Source: Cryobacterium sp. Y11 (GTDB lineage Bacteria > Actinomycetota > Actinomycetes > Actinomycetales > Microbacteriaceae). Taken from it: a stretch of 64,000 nucleotides of DNA. The DNA is taken from NCBI RefSeq assembly GCF_002929535.1, contig NZ_PJJO01000053.1, forward strand, positions 62,001 through 126,000. The letters run 5' to 3'. Both the position numbers and the translations under genes were made by a program. The notes under the pieces were generated by a model. That model was not told the origin of the DNA and ran no database searches. It worked only from the letters and a program-made list of their open reading frames with translations. This document shows positions 16,522-24,100 of the stretch, in pieces; position 1 is the first letter of the stretch; every line of letters begins with the position of its first letter.

Positions 16522-16835
16522 TAGGCCTGCATCCTCATAATCTCGTTGAATGCATCGACGCCCTTGTTACGTACGGCTGCAACGAGCTCCATCGTGAGCT
16601 GTGCACGGGTACTGGCAATGGTGGCGGTATGAATGTCATCGAGGCTGCCGTTGACGGCCTGAATGGACAGTTCGTTGGAGGTGGCCTGCAGACCTTGCAG
16701 GTTACCGATGGCGCCGACAAGAATATCGTCGAAGCCGGCTGCACTGGTCGCGGTAGAGCCAGAGGAACCCATGACGCCGCCAGTGGTGCTGGCACCGATG
16801 GTGGCGGGAGGAAAACCGATTGCGCCAATGGACAT
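16521..16835 (-). CDS. fliE: Flagellar hook-basal body complex protein FliE
   Basis: 104 aa. The C-terminal half carries the family pattern SIQAVNGSLDDIHTATIAST and LTMELVAAVRNKGVDAFNEI. FliE sits between the MS ring and the proximal rod and is the first rod-type substrate exported. The length is normal. It is coupled by TAATG junctions to flgC upstream and fliF downstream. Confidence 0.92.
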   Translation of the reverse strand: MSIGAIGFPPATIGASTTGGVMGSSGSTATSAAGFDDILVGAIGNLQGLQATSNELSIQAVNGSLDDIHTATIASTRAQLTMELVAAVRNKGVDAFNEIMRMQA

Positions 16836-17221
16836 TAGCCACGCCCAATCTGCAGTGCTGCTTCGTAAGCGGTCTTGGCCCGGTCAACCACGGCCGCGTT
16901 GGCCTGGTAACCGCGCTGGGCCATGATGAGATGGCCCATTTGTTCAGCCATGTCAATGTTGGGGTAACGCACGTAGCCGGCCTCGTCGGCGAGCGGATGC
17001 GTCGGCTCGTAGATGAGGGTTCCGGCCGCGTCTCCCAAGTCGGCCGAGGCCCTAACCCCGGAGGTGCCCTGACCTTCTTGAGCCAGCACGAAGCGCTCCT
17101 GAAAGGCGGGGCCATCCGTCGCCTTGACCGTGTTGGCGTTGGCGAGGTTGTCGGAGATGGCGTCGAGCCATTTGCGGTGCAGTGTCATTCCACTGCCGGA
17201 AATGCTGATTGCATCGGTCAT
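16835..17221 (-). CDS. flgC: Flagellar basal-body rod protein FlgC
   Basis: 128 aa, a little shorter than usual. It has the rod signature SGMTLHRKWLDAISDNLANA followed by NTVKATDG, and the C-terminal YVRYPNIDMAEQMGHLIMAQ, RGYQANAAVVDRAKTAYEAA. FlgC is a proximal rod subunit. It overlaps flgB upstream by 1 bp and fliE downstream by 1 bp. Confidence 0.94.
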   Translation of the reverse strand: MTDAISISGSGMTLHRKWLDAISDNLANANTVKATDGPAFQERFVLAQEGQGTSGVRASADLGDAAGTLIYEPTHPLADEAGYVRYPNIDMAEQMGHLIMAQRGYQANAAVVDRAKTAYEAALQIGRG

Positions 17222-17562
17222 CAGCTGGTCCGTATTGCGCTGCGGATGGCCGATGCGGGGCCGTCAATGGCCCTCGCCGCGAACTGATAGCGCAGCAGGG
17301 CATCGATATTGGCGAGCGTCTCGGTGTCGAGGTTCACGTTGTTGCCGATGAGGTTCGTCGCCTCGATGGAACGCGTCGTGGACGCAGTCACCTTGCCATC
17401 ACCGGCCTGCACGGATTTTGCTAGCGCGTTCTCGAAAGAGACGACCTTGGCGTGGTAGTTCGGTGTGTTGATGTTGGCGATATTGCTCGCGATGGTGCGC
17501 TGACGCAGCGCAAGGCCATCCAGTGCGCTGGTGAGCGCAACAGAGGTCACGGAATCTAGCAT
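17221..17562 (-). CDS. flgB: Flagellar basal-body rod protein FlgB
   Basis: 113 aa from the ATG at MLDSVTSVALTSALDGLALR. An upstream in-frame extension would cover the leader hairpin and lacks family similarity. The signature QRTIASNIANINTPNYHAK is present, and the C-terminal helix contains ANIDALLRYQFAARAID. FlgB is the first gene of the long rod/export operon running to flgE, with a sigma-28-like promoter and a GGA-loop hairpin in its leader. Confidence 0.93.
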   Translation of the reverse strand: MLDSVTSVALTSALDGLALRQRTIASNIANINTPNYHAKVVSFENALAKSVQAGDGKVTASTTRSIEATNLIGNNVNLDTETLANIDALLRYQFAARAIDGPASAIRSAIRTS

Positions 17563-17593
17563 GACTACCCGTTTCGTCGACGAAAGACATAAA

Positions 17594-17608
17594 CGGCCAA
17601 TCCTTGGC
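17594..17608 (-). promoter_or_regulatory. GGA-loop hairpin in the flgB leader
   Basis: On the minus strand GGCCAAGGATTGGCC forms a stem with AAGGAU exposed at the tip. It lies between the inferred transcription start and the flgB ATG, about 32 nt before the ATG. It resembles, but is not identical to, the GGCCC-AUGGAU-GGGCC hairpins before the flagellin genes. The loop matches the ARGGAU core of CsrA target sites. Confidence 0.5.
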
Positions 17609-17638
17609 CCGATTGTGAGCAATCCGTGCTCAACAGTA

Positions 17639-17668
17639 CCTATCGGAGTCCCTAGTCACTTCGTTAGA
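17639..17668 (-). promoter_or_regulatory. Putative sigma-28 (FliA-type) promoter for flgB operon
   Basis: TTCTAAC, 15 bp, then TCCGATAG on the minus strand. The -35-like element is identical to that of the intact flagellin gene, and the -10 element differs by one base. The start would be about 70 nt before flgB and about 40 nt downstream of the fliT-like stop codon. Confidence 0.65.
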
Positions 17669-17710
17669 AGTTCTGTGGAAACTTTTTAAAAATTGTTGCG
17701 ATACAGCTAT

Positions 17711-18058
17711 TCAGCCGGCGACGTCGAGATAAACGGATGCCCGCGCGTCGCGTTTCGGCGGCACCGCGCGCACCGCGGCAAGGTGCTTCGCGGTCACATT
17801 GCGTGCCGTTTCAAGCTCACCAATGAGCTTGTGCTGGTTGTGCACCAAATCCCGCACCCGCTCGGCGAACTCCGCCGGAATATTTCCGAGCCCCCGCGGA
17901 ACCTGCCATGTGTCGTTGGCCGAGCTTGCCGAGACCGCCATCCCAGAAACGGACCCCGACCGCCCTACGTCGGTGACGCCCGTGATTGCCCGCGCCGCAG
18001 CATCCACTCGCAGCTCGAGATCTTCAAGCACAGCCTCCCACGCCGCGCGATTACCCAA
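17711..18058 (-). CDS. FliT-like small flagellar protein (tentative)
   Basis: 115 aa if translation starts at the TTG overlapping the fliS stop codon; a GGAG lies nine bases before it. The longer open frame would run into fliS. The protein is helical (AAWEAVLEDLELRVDAAARA, FAERVRDLVHNQHKLIGELE, TARNVTAKHLAAVRAV). In many flagellar loci a FliT-type chaperone for FliD follows fliS, and the size and helical make-up fit that. I see no decisive sequence signature, so the name rests on position. Confidence 0.55.
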   Translation of the reverse strand: MGNRAAWEAVLEDLELRVDAAARAITGVTDVGRSGSVSGMAVSASSANDTWQVPRGLGNIPAEFAERVRDLVHNQHKLIGELETARNVTAKHLAAVRAVPPKRDARASVYLDVAG

Positions 18059-18485
18059 TGCCGAGCACTCCGCCCATACGAACCGCGGGCGCCGGCGCAG
18101 CCGGCAGCATGCCGGCCGCCTCATGCCAGGTCTGCCGCAGCGGTTCGAGCAGCGCGATGCACTCGCGAGTGCGCTCCGAATTGCGGCTCGTGTTCGCGCT
18201 CATCATGGCCGTCGACGCATACGTATATAAGGAGAACAGCCCCTCACCGCCGTCCCACGCGTCAACGTTGAGTGACGTGCTCAGCTCAGACACAATCGCC
18301 TGCGCGTGCAGGAGATTATCCGACGCGATCTGCCAGTCCTGACGCAGCTGCGCGGCCTCCGCCCGGTTCAGATCGAGCAGCAGGCGGTCGTACAGCATGG
18401 TCAGCAGACGCACCGGCGTCGCCGAGAGTACCGCGTCGCGGTTGTAGCGCGAGCGCTGGGCCTGGGTCGCTGCAGTCATTGTCAT
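18051..18485 (-). CDS. fliS: Flagellar export chaperone FliS
   Basis: 144 aa from MTMTAATQAQRSRYNRDAVL, the first ATG after the fliD stop codon (5 bp away). The FliS pattern LLTMLYDRLLLDLNRAEAAQ is clear, followed by HAQAIVSELSTSLNVDAWDG and GLFSLYTYASTAMMSA. FliS binds the C-terminal D0 of flagellin in the cytoplasm and prevents early polymerisation. It sits in the usual fliD-fliS order. Confidence 0.92.
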   Translation of the reverse strand: MTMTAATQAQRSRYNRDAVLSATPVRLLTMLYDRLLLDLNRAEAAQLRQDWQIASDNLLHAQAIVSELSTSLNVDAWDGGEGLFSLYTYASTAMMSANTSRNSERTRECIALLEPLRQTWHEAAGMLPAAPAPAVRMGGVLGIG

Positions 18486-18490
18486 CGTCG

Positions 18491-19834
18491 TCACTTCGTC
18501 GAGCTGGTTAGTGAGCTCACCTGGGCGGTCAGCCACGCGGATTGTGCGTTCATATTGCTGAGCTGGACTTCCATGGCCGAGTACGTGCGTTCGAGGGTCG
18601 AGCGCCGCGAGGCCAGCCTCACATCCCAGCTATCGATCTGGGTGCCAAGGCTCTTCACGAGCGATTCCTGCCCGGTAATTCGCGACGTGATCCTGCCGTC
18701 GTACTTATCCGATGCGTTCTCGGCGACGGCCTCGACCCGTGCGGCAATCGTGGCGAGCACGCCCTTCACGTAGTCAGGGTCGGCGGCCATGGCCGTGGCA
18801 AACTTGGCCGAGTCGAATTCCATCGTGCCTGACTTCGTGATGCTGATGCCGATCTCCGACGGGGAACGCCCATCGATCGGCTGGCTGGCGGCATTCAAGA
18901 TTTGCTGCTTCACGTCGCGCACGGTGCCGTCTCCGCTGAACACGCCGGCCGACAACACGGCTTTGCCACTCGAATCGGTGCTGTTCACGACGGCGCTCTT
19001 GGTCGAGATCAGCGCGAACACCCCGTTCAGGGCGCTCACCAAGTCGGACGCAATCGTGCTTACTGCGGCATCGTTGCGCGACACGCTGACGGTCACTGCT
19101 TCAGTCGAGACAGCGGATGTCGTCACCGACACTCCTGGAAGCAGGTCGCTGAAGGTGTTGGTCGCGCTCGTAATGGCCTGTTCGGCGGCAGTACCCGCCC
19201 AGAGCCGCACGGAGGCATCCTGTGCAGCTGTGATTTGCGTCATGCCGGGGGGTGTGATCGCCGCATCATAAGCAAACGAAAATGCACTCGACGCGCCGGT
19301 CGAGGTGGCGGTGAACTGCAGGCGATACAGCGCATTGCCGCCGCCATCGGTGCCGGCGGCAACCTTCACGGCCTTCACCCCGGCATCCGACGCGTTCACG
19401 GCAGTGACGACATCGTCGAGGCTCGCCGAGTCGGCAACGATGGCCGTCGCGACGCCCGCCGAATCTACGATGGAAAAATTCGATCCCGGCCACACCGAAA
19501 CGGCACTAGAAACCGATACCTGCGCCTTTGCCAGCTGATCGACGACGATGTCGATCGACCCGGCGGTAGCGGATGCCCTAGCGGTAACGGACACCGCAGT
19601 CGAGCTGCTTTTCGCCGCGTACAGGTCGAGCGCATTGGTCGCCGTCGCTTTGCCGGCGAGGGTCGCGAGCGACGCAATCTGAGAATTCAACCCCTGCAGC
19701 GCTGTCATGAGCGTGTTTGTGCTGGTGACCTTGGCCCTGAGCTGGTTTTGTGGACCAGCTTCGAGGGTCATCAGGGAGTTGATGAGGGAGGTCGTGTCCA
19801 GCCCGCTGATGAGCCCATCGACTGCCATCGACAT
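18491..19834 (-). CDS. fliD: Flagellar filament cap protein FliD
   Basis: 447 aa. The N-terminus MSMAVDGLISGLDTTSLINS is the FliD signature. The C-terminal region contains DSAKFATAMAADPDYVKGVL and a heptad-like end (RRSTLERTYSAMEVQLSNMN). FliD caps the filament tip and guides flagellin folding. No own promoter was found in its leader. The nearest sigma-28-like promoter is the one left in front of a flagellin remnant about 330 bp upstream, which may now serve fliD-fliS-fliT. Confidence 0.94.
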   Translation of the reverse strand: MSMAVDGLISGLDTTSLINSLMTLEAGPQNQLRAKVTSTNTLMTALQGLNSQIASLATLAGKATATNALDLYAAKSSSTAVSVTARASATAGSIDIVVDQLAKAQVSVSSAVSVWPGSNFSIVDSAGVATAIVADSASLDDVVTAVNASDAGVKAVKVAAGTDGGGNALYRLQFTATSTGASSAFSFAYDAAITPPGMTQITAAQDASVRLWAGTAAEQAITSATNTFSDLLPGVSVTTSAVSTEAVTVSVSRNDAAVSTIASDLVSALNGVFALISTKSAVVNSTDSSGKAVLSAGVFSGDGTVRDVKQQILNAASQPIDGRSPSEIGISITKSGTMEFDSAKFATAMAADPDYVKGVLATIAARVEAVAENASDKYDGRITSRITGQESLVKSLGTQIDSWDVRLASRRSTLERTYSAMEVQLSNMNAQSAWLTAQVSSLTSSTK

Positions 19835-19878
19835 GGGGTGCCTCTCCTGGTACTCGGTGAATCAGTTAATACGGGGTC

Positions 19879-19933
19879 TGTATGGCGGCAGCGTTGGGCG
19901 AGGTCCAGTTCGCCGGTTCGCTGCCGCCATACA
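19879..19933 (-). other. Perfect 15-bp inverted repeat in the fliD leader
   Basis: TGTATGGCGGCAGCG and its exact reverse complement are separated by 25 bp, 45 bp before the fliD ATG. No U-tract follows on either strand. It could terminate transcripts from the flagellin-remnant promoter, act as an attenuator or stabilise the fliD mRNA. Confidence 0.6.
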
Positions 19934-19984
19934 AGTTTGGGGATCAGCCTTAGTCGTGGACCGGCTGGGGGTGGGGCGGCATCG

Positions 19985-20105
19985 TGAACGCGGCGGCGGC
20001 ATCCGCTCTGATCAGGGAAAGACCTCGGCCAAGGTTCGGCGAATGCCGTGCGCCTTGGCGGTCAGCGTGATTCGCCGCACTTTGTGTGTCTTCTTGCACG
20101 CTAAT
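19985..20105 (-). pseudogene. Flagellin N-terminal remnant
   Basis: Directly after a flagellin-type promoter, GGA hairpin and SD (GGAGGAC) the start codon is ATT instead of ATG. The frame then reads SVQEDTQSAANHADRQ, which lines up with [15 protein letters not shown] of the intact flagellin. After an internal deletion it reads GLSLIRADAAAAF, matching [14 protein letters not shown]. Nothing of the rest of flagellin is visible, so this is a decayed 5' end. Its control region is better preserved than its coding part. Confidence 0.75.
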
Positions 20106-20136
20106 GATGAGTCCTCCATGAACAAATGATGCTGCA

Positions 20137-20156
20137 CCGGCCCATCCATGGGCCAG
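20137..20156 (-). promoter_or_regulatory. AUGGAU hexaloop hairpin of the flagellin remnant
   Basis: CTGGCCC-ATGGAT-GGGCCGG on the minus strand, base-for-base the same as the hairpin before the intact flagellin gene. It begins about 10 nt after the -10 element, so it would form the 5' end of the RNA. Confidence 0.65.
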
Positions 20157-20165
20157 CACCATAAG

Positions 20166-20195
20166 CTATCGACCGCGCACGCGCGCCGGTTAGAA
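20166..20195 (-). promoter_or_regulatory. Putative sigma-28 promoter retained before the flagellin remnant
   Basis: TTCTAAC, 15 bp, GTCGATAG on the minus strand. The elements remain intact although the gene behind them has decayed. Downstream in the same direction the next genes are fliD, fliS and the fliT-like gene. Confidence 0.6.
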
Positions 20196-20367
20196 AACGG
20201 CACAGAAATCTGGGCGTGAGACCGGCTCGCGGCGGCGCACGATGAGCGCGCCCGATATCGGTGCGCGCTACGGTAACCGGCGTAGTGCTCACCCAGATCG
20301 GGCGCCCTCATGAAGCGCCCGGCCAATTGCTCAGCTGTGACCCGCATCACGGGCTCTCCCCCGCCGT

Positions 20368-20407
20368 CGATCGAGCCTGCCAGAGATCTCCATCGACCAA
20401 CGCGACC
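20368..20407. repeat. Dispersed repeat (copy 1 of the 'gatctccatcgaccaacgcg' family)
   Basis: The core gagatctccatcgaccaacg, preceded by gatcgagc, recurs at about 20913-20952 and 21230-21272. All three copies are in the same orientation and all lie in the intergenic DNA around the GIY-YIG gene. Confidence 0.6.
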
Positions 20408-20411
20408 TGTC

Positions 20412-20723
20412 TCAGGTCGCCGCCGGGCCGCCCACATCCGGCGGCATCCGCTTGACCAGATCCACAATCCGCCCCTCCATCAAGGCGACCCGTTTCTTGC
20501 GGCCCCAGTTCTGCAGCTGCTTCTCGCGCCCGTAGGCATCAATCATCAGCTCGTACTCCTCGAAGTAGACGAGCACGACGGGTCGGCGGGCGGCCGTGTA
20601 ACTGGCGCCGCCCTCTTCTTTTCCGTGATTGTGCTGCCAGATCCGCCGCTCCAGGCTCCACGTGCTGCCGATATAGAACGACCCGTCGAAGCACTTCACC
20701 ATGTATGTATAGGGCATGGCCAT
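20412..20723 (-). CDS. GIY-YIG nuclease domain protein
   Basis: 103 aa, a stand-alone GIY-YIG domain. The motif appears as YTYMVKCFDGSFYIGSTWSL, followed by ERRIWQHNHGKEEGGASYTA with the conserved Arg and His, and by VVLVYFEEYELMIDAYGREK with the conserved Glu. Small proteins of this family (UPF0213/YhbQ type) are common and their biological substrate is mostly unknown. The gene lies between dispersed repeats inside the flagellar locus and is unlikely to have a motility role. Confidence 0.88.
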   Translation of the reverse strand: MAMPYTYMVKCFDGSFYIGSTWSLERRIWQHNHGKEEGGASYTAARRPVVLVYFEEYELMIDAYGREKQLQNWGRKKRVALMEGRIVDLVKRMPPDVGGPAAT

Positions 20724-20798
20724 CAGAGTGGCACTGTGCCCGCCGGCCCGTAAAAGTTATCCACAGGCCGGGCAGCGGATGCGAAATGGCTGGCTTCC

Positions 20799-21187
20799 CG
20801 AGACCGCTCACGTCAGTCCACGCGGGTCTCGGCAAGCTCGACCAACGGGATGGGGACGTTCCTGAGACCGGCACACGCCAGTCTCGCGCGGGTCTCGACA
20901 GCCCTCCCCCAACCGCTGATCGAGCTCGCCGAGATCTCCATCGCCCAACGCGAGGCATCTCGACGAACCAGCCATCACACTCAGAGATGGCGCCGTTCGC
21001 GACGTTGGCCAGCGCCAGTCCACGCGGGTCTCGGCGAGCTCGACCAACGGGATGGGGACGTTCCGAGACCGGCTCGCGTCAGTCGACGCGGGTCTCGGCG
21101 AGCTCGACCAACGGGACGGGGACGTTCCGAGACCGGCTCGCGCCAGTCCACGCGGGTCTCGACGAGCTCGACCAACGGGATGGGAGC
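20799..21187. repeat. 63-bp repeat units in tandem and near-tandem
   Basis: The unit begins cgagaccggctcgcgccagt, continues cacgcgggtctcggcgagct and ends cgaccaacgggatggggacg. Full or nearly full copies begin at about 20799, 21012 (lacking the first bases), 21064 and 21127; the last two are exactly 63 bp apart. An unrelated shorter repeat copy (20913-20952) is inserted between the first and second units. No gene is supported between 20724 and 21399. Confidence 0.75.
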
Positions 21188-21229
21188 GACTCGTAGGTCG
21201 CCCGCGACACTAAGCGACCTCCACCCCCA

Positions 21230-21272
21230 CCGCTGATCGAGCTTGCCGAGATCTCCATCGACCAACGCGACC
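21230..21272. repeat. Dispersed repeat copy 3
   Basis: ccgctgatcgagcttgccga followed by gatctccatcgaccaacgcg. This is nearly identical to the copies at 20368-20407 and 20913-20952. Confidence 0.6.
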
Positions 21273-21305
21273 ATGTCTACGAAACAGAGGTCATGACATG
21301 AAAAT

Positions 21306-21361
21306 AGCCTGGCCACAGCCGAGGGGCGACGTCCAATTCGCTCCGCGGCTGCGGCCAGGCT
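21306..21361 (-). terminator. Terminator of the intact flagellin gene
   Basis: Arms AGCCTGGCC and GGCCAGGCT, extended by CAGCCG/CGGCTG with one unpaired base on each side, enclose a loop of about 24 bases. On the minus strand it is followed by TATTTTC. It begins 39 bp after the flagellin stop codon. Confidence 0.75.
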
Positions 21362-21399
21362 CAGATCAAAATCGACCTGTTCGTTCGGTTGTGCTGGTG

Positions 21400-22680
21400 T
21401 TACTGAAGCAGCTGCAGCACTCCCTGGTTGCTCTGGTTCGCCTGCGCGAGCATAGCGGTTCCGGCCTGTGACAGGATGTTCGCACGGGTGTACTTGACCA
21501 TTTCCTCGGCCATGTCGGTGTCGCGAATACGCGATCCGGCAGCGGTGAGGTTCTCCTTCGAGACGGCCAGGTTCTTGATGACGCTCTCGAACCGGTTCTG
21601 GTACGAACCGAGCTCGGCACGTGCCGTGGAGACGGCCGTGATCTGCTCGTCGATCGCAGTGATGGACGCCTGCGCCTCTGCCGCAGTGTTGAAGCCGAGT
21701 AGTACATCGTCGCGAACCATGACGGGACTGCCGGTGGTGCCAGCCGCTGCGGTCTCGATTTGAGCACCGGTCTGGAAGGCGACGGTAGTAATGAGGTCAC
21801 TCCCGTTGCTTTCCGGATCTATCTCACGCCTCGCGATAACAAGCGTGGTAGCTCCTGTCGGCTCACCGTCCACGAGCACAGGTTCATTCGTCGCAGAGTA
21901 CGTGCGACTAAAGTCCTCATTGGCATTGAGAGCAGCTGCCAGCTCTACGTCCGTCCTAGCGGTGCCGTCGAGAAAGACGTTAACGTCCTGGTTCCCTGTG
22001 GTGAACGTGATCTTGGCGTCCGCGGGCCCGGTACCGGCGTCATCCAGGTAGGAAGCATCATCCGCGATTGCAGTTCTGATTGTGCTCAGGTTTGCATCGG
22101 CGAGATCGAAGGACAGCGCCTCACCCACTGTCGTTCCAAATTTGAGCGCGTTAGCTACTTCTCCAATGTCGCTACTCTCAAGATCCACCGACATCTGGCT
22201 GGCGGAATTGCCGTCAGCACCGATCTGGAAGTTGAGGATGCTCGTACCTGCGGCATTGGGACCATCCAACAGCTTGGTGCCGTTGAAGTTGGTCGAGTCC
22301 TTGATGCGCACGAGTTCTTCGTGAAGGGCGGTGACCTCGGTACTGATCGCGTTACGGGACTGCGCACTGTTCGAGTCGTTACCGGCCTGAACAGCGAGGT
22401 CACGCATGCGCTGCAAGATCGAGGTGACCTCGTTGAGCGAACCTTCAGCGGTCTGGATGACGCTGATGGCGTCCTGAGCGTTGCGGCTGGCGACCGTGAG
22501 GCCACCGACCTGCGACTTCAGGCCTTCGGAAATTGCGAGACCAGCTGCGTCATCCGCTGCACGGTTGATGCGCAGGCCGCTGGAGAGCTTTTCCAGCGAC
22601 TTGGACAGGTCGTTCTGCGTTGTTGCGAGGTTGCGGTACGCGTTGTTTGCCGCAATGTTGGTATTTACCTGCATGCCCAT
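21400..22680 (-). CDS. fliC: Flagellin, the only intact full-length copy in the window
   Basis: 426 aa. The start is the ATG of [17 protein letters not shown], with the SD GGAGG nine bases upstream; an in-frame extension through the hairpin is artefactual. The N-terminal D0/D1 is typical ([56 protein letters not shown]). The central 200 residues form variable surface domains rich in Asp and Thr. The C-terminal D1/D0 is ENLTAAGSRIRDTDMAEEMV and ILSQAGTAMLAQANQSNQGV, ending LQLLQ. It forms the filament. The gene has a strong sigma-28-like promoter, a CsrA-type leader hairpin and a good terminator. Adjacent decayed copies suggest it is the survivor of a multi-flagellin array. Confidence 0.96.
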   Translation of the reverse strand: MGMQVNTNIAANNAYRNLATTQNDLSKSLEKLSSGLRINRAADDAAGLAISEGLKSQVGGLTVASRNAQDAISVIQTAEGSLNEVTSILQRMRDLAVQAGNDSNSAQSRNAISTEVTALHEELVRIKDSTNFNGTKLLDGPNAAGTSILNFQIGADGNSASQMSVDLESSDIGEVANALKFGTTVGEALSFDLADANLSTIRTAIADDASYLDDAGTGPADAKITFTTGNQDVNVFLDGTARTDVELAAALNANEDFSRTYSATNEPVLVDGEPTGATTLVIARREIDPESNGSDLITTVAFQTGAQIETAAAGTTGSPVMVRDDVLLGFNTAAEAQASITAIDEQITAVSTARAELGSYQNRFESVIKNLAVSKENLTAAGSRIRDTDMAEEMVKYTRANILSQAGTAMLAQANQSNQGVLQLLQ

Positions 22681-22712
22681 GATGAATCCTCCGTGATTGG
22701 GTCTAACTATCA

Positions 22713-22732
22713 CCGGCCCATCCATGGGCCAG
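22713..22732 (-). promoter_or_regulatory. AUGGAU hexaloop hairpin in the flagellin leader
   Basis: CUGGCCC-AUGGAU-GGGCCGG. A GC stem with one U-G pair presents GGA in a six-base loop. It starts about 10 nt downstream of the -10 element, so it is at or near the 5' end of the mRNA, and about 32 nt before the start codon. The SD region CACGGAGGAUUC offers a second GGA site. Confidence 0.7.
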
Positions 22733-22741
22733 CACCCCAAG

Positions 22742-22772
22742 CTATCGGCGCGGGTGCAACAAAGGGTTAGAA
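22742..22772 (-). promoter_or_regulatory. Putative sigma-28 (FliA-type) promoter of flagellin
   Basis: TTCTAAC, 16 bp, GCCGATAG on the minus strand. The -10 element differs from the enterobacterial FliA consensus GCCGATAA only in the last base. Confidence 0.75.
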
Positions 22773-22813
22773 GAAATCACGAAAAAGTTTGCGGCACGAC
22801 GAATAAGCCCGGC

Positions 22814-22852
22814 GGCATCCGCTGCACGAATTTGCATTCATGAGCGGATGCC
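22814..22852 (-). terminator. Hairpin downstream of the broken flagellin gene
   Basis: GGCATCCGCT and AGCGGATGCC pair across a 19-base spacer, 50 bp after the stop of the broken flagellin copy. There is no U-tract. The two arms are also copies of the GGCATCCG word that is frequent across the window. Confidence 0.45.
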
Positions 22853-22901
22853 ACCTTGCCTGGATCCGACTTCGATCCCGCTGGTGACGCCTCTTCAGGT
22901 G

Positions 22902-24062
22902 TTACTGGAGGAGCTGCAGCACTCCCTGGTTGCTCTGGTTCGCCTGCGCGAGCATGGCGGTTCCGGCCTGCGACAGGATATTCGCACGGGTGTACTTGAC
23001 CATTTCCTCCGCCATGTCGGTGTCGCGAATACGCGAACCCGCAGCGGTGAGGTTCTCCTTGGAGACGTCCAGGTTCTTGATGACACTCTCGAAACGGTTC
23101 TGCTGCGCACCGAGGTCGGCACGTGAAGTTGAAACCGTGCCGATTTGGGCGGTTAGAGTCGCAATCTCGGCTGTAGCTCCAGCTGAAGACGAGAAGTCCA
23201 ATGCGGACGTACCCGCAGCGGCAGGAACATCCGTTCCAGCGCCCGTTCCAGTTGTCGCGTGAGAAAGCGCCAGGTCAACCGTTCCCCCGACCAATGACTT
23301 GATGCTCATCTTGTTAGACGAGTCAACACTGGCATAGAGATTGTTCTTGAACTGATCGTCTGCATTCAATGCCGCGGCGAGCTGAGCAACAGTCTGCACG
23401 CCGCCTGCCGTGAATGACGCCGTCTTGATAGAGGTGAGCGTGTTGTCAGCATTTTTTATATTGAAAGACTGGACACCGGCAAGTGTTTTTGCAGTCGCAT
23501 CAGTTCACGCGTTGTAGACCACGGAGGCCGGAGACTGTTTCAGGTTGGCCGCGACTGTTTCAATGTCTGCGAGACCGACGGAGATCGTGTCGTTCGCATT
23601 CGCTCCGACCTGAAAGCTTAGGGAGCCACCCTTGAGCAGGTCGTTATCGGTGAAATTCGTGGTATCAGCGATTCGAACGAGCTCTTCGGTCAGCGCCGTA
23701 GCTTCCGTCGTAATCGCCTCTCGTGAGGCCACGCTGTTCGAGTCGTTACCGGCCTGAACAGCCAAATCGCGCATGCGCTGCAAGATCGAGGTGACCTCGT
23801 TGAGCGAACCTTCAGCGGTCTGAATGACGCTGATGGCGTCCGAGAGTTTCGGCTGGCGACCGTGAGGCCACCGACCTGCGACTTGAGTCCTTCCGAAATT
23901 GCCAGACCAGCTGCGTCATCCGCGGCACGGTTGATGCGCAGGCCGCTGGATAGCTTTTCCAGCGACTTAGACAGTTCGTTCTGCGTTGTTGAGAGGTTGC
24001 GAGGTTGCGAGGTTGCGGTCAGAGTTGTTTGCCGCGATGTTTGTGTTGACCTGCATGCCCAT
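22902..24062 (-). pseudogene. Second flagellin gene, inactivated
   Basis: The start [19 protein letters not shown] is intact, but a tandem 8-bp repeat (gaggttgc three times at 23993-24016, once in the intact gene) adds 16 bp and shifts the frame to an early stop. A 1-bp loss near 23848 brings the frame back ([20 protein letters not shown]). A TGA at 23505-23507 then interrupts the middle domain, and the sequence continues in the same frame (TDATAKTLAGVQSFNIKNAD) to a perfect C-terminus (ENLTAAGSRIRDTDMAEEMV, ending LQLLQ). The three lesions make it a pseudogene. The D0/D1 ends are almost identical to the intact flagellin, and the central part is shorter and different. Confidence 0.9.
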
Positions 24063-24074
24063 GATGATTCCTCC

Positions 24075-24094
24075 GTGAGTGAGTGAGTGAGTGT
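24075..24094. repeat. Tetranucleotide repeat in the leader of the broken flagellin
   Basis: Four to five copies of gtga/gagt lie between the leader hairpin and the SD sequence. Slippage here would change the hairpin-to-SD spacing without touching the coding frame. Confidence 0.7.
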
Positions 24095-24100
24095 TGTTAA

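Noticed and set aside
22902..23399. The C-terminal half of the second flagellin considered as an independent short gene starting at 23399
   Set aside because: The apparent start is an internal GTG. The preceding DNA continues in the same frame as flagellin up to a single TGA, so it is part of one broken gene.
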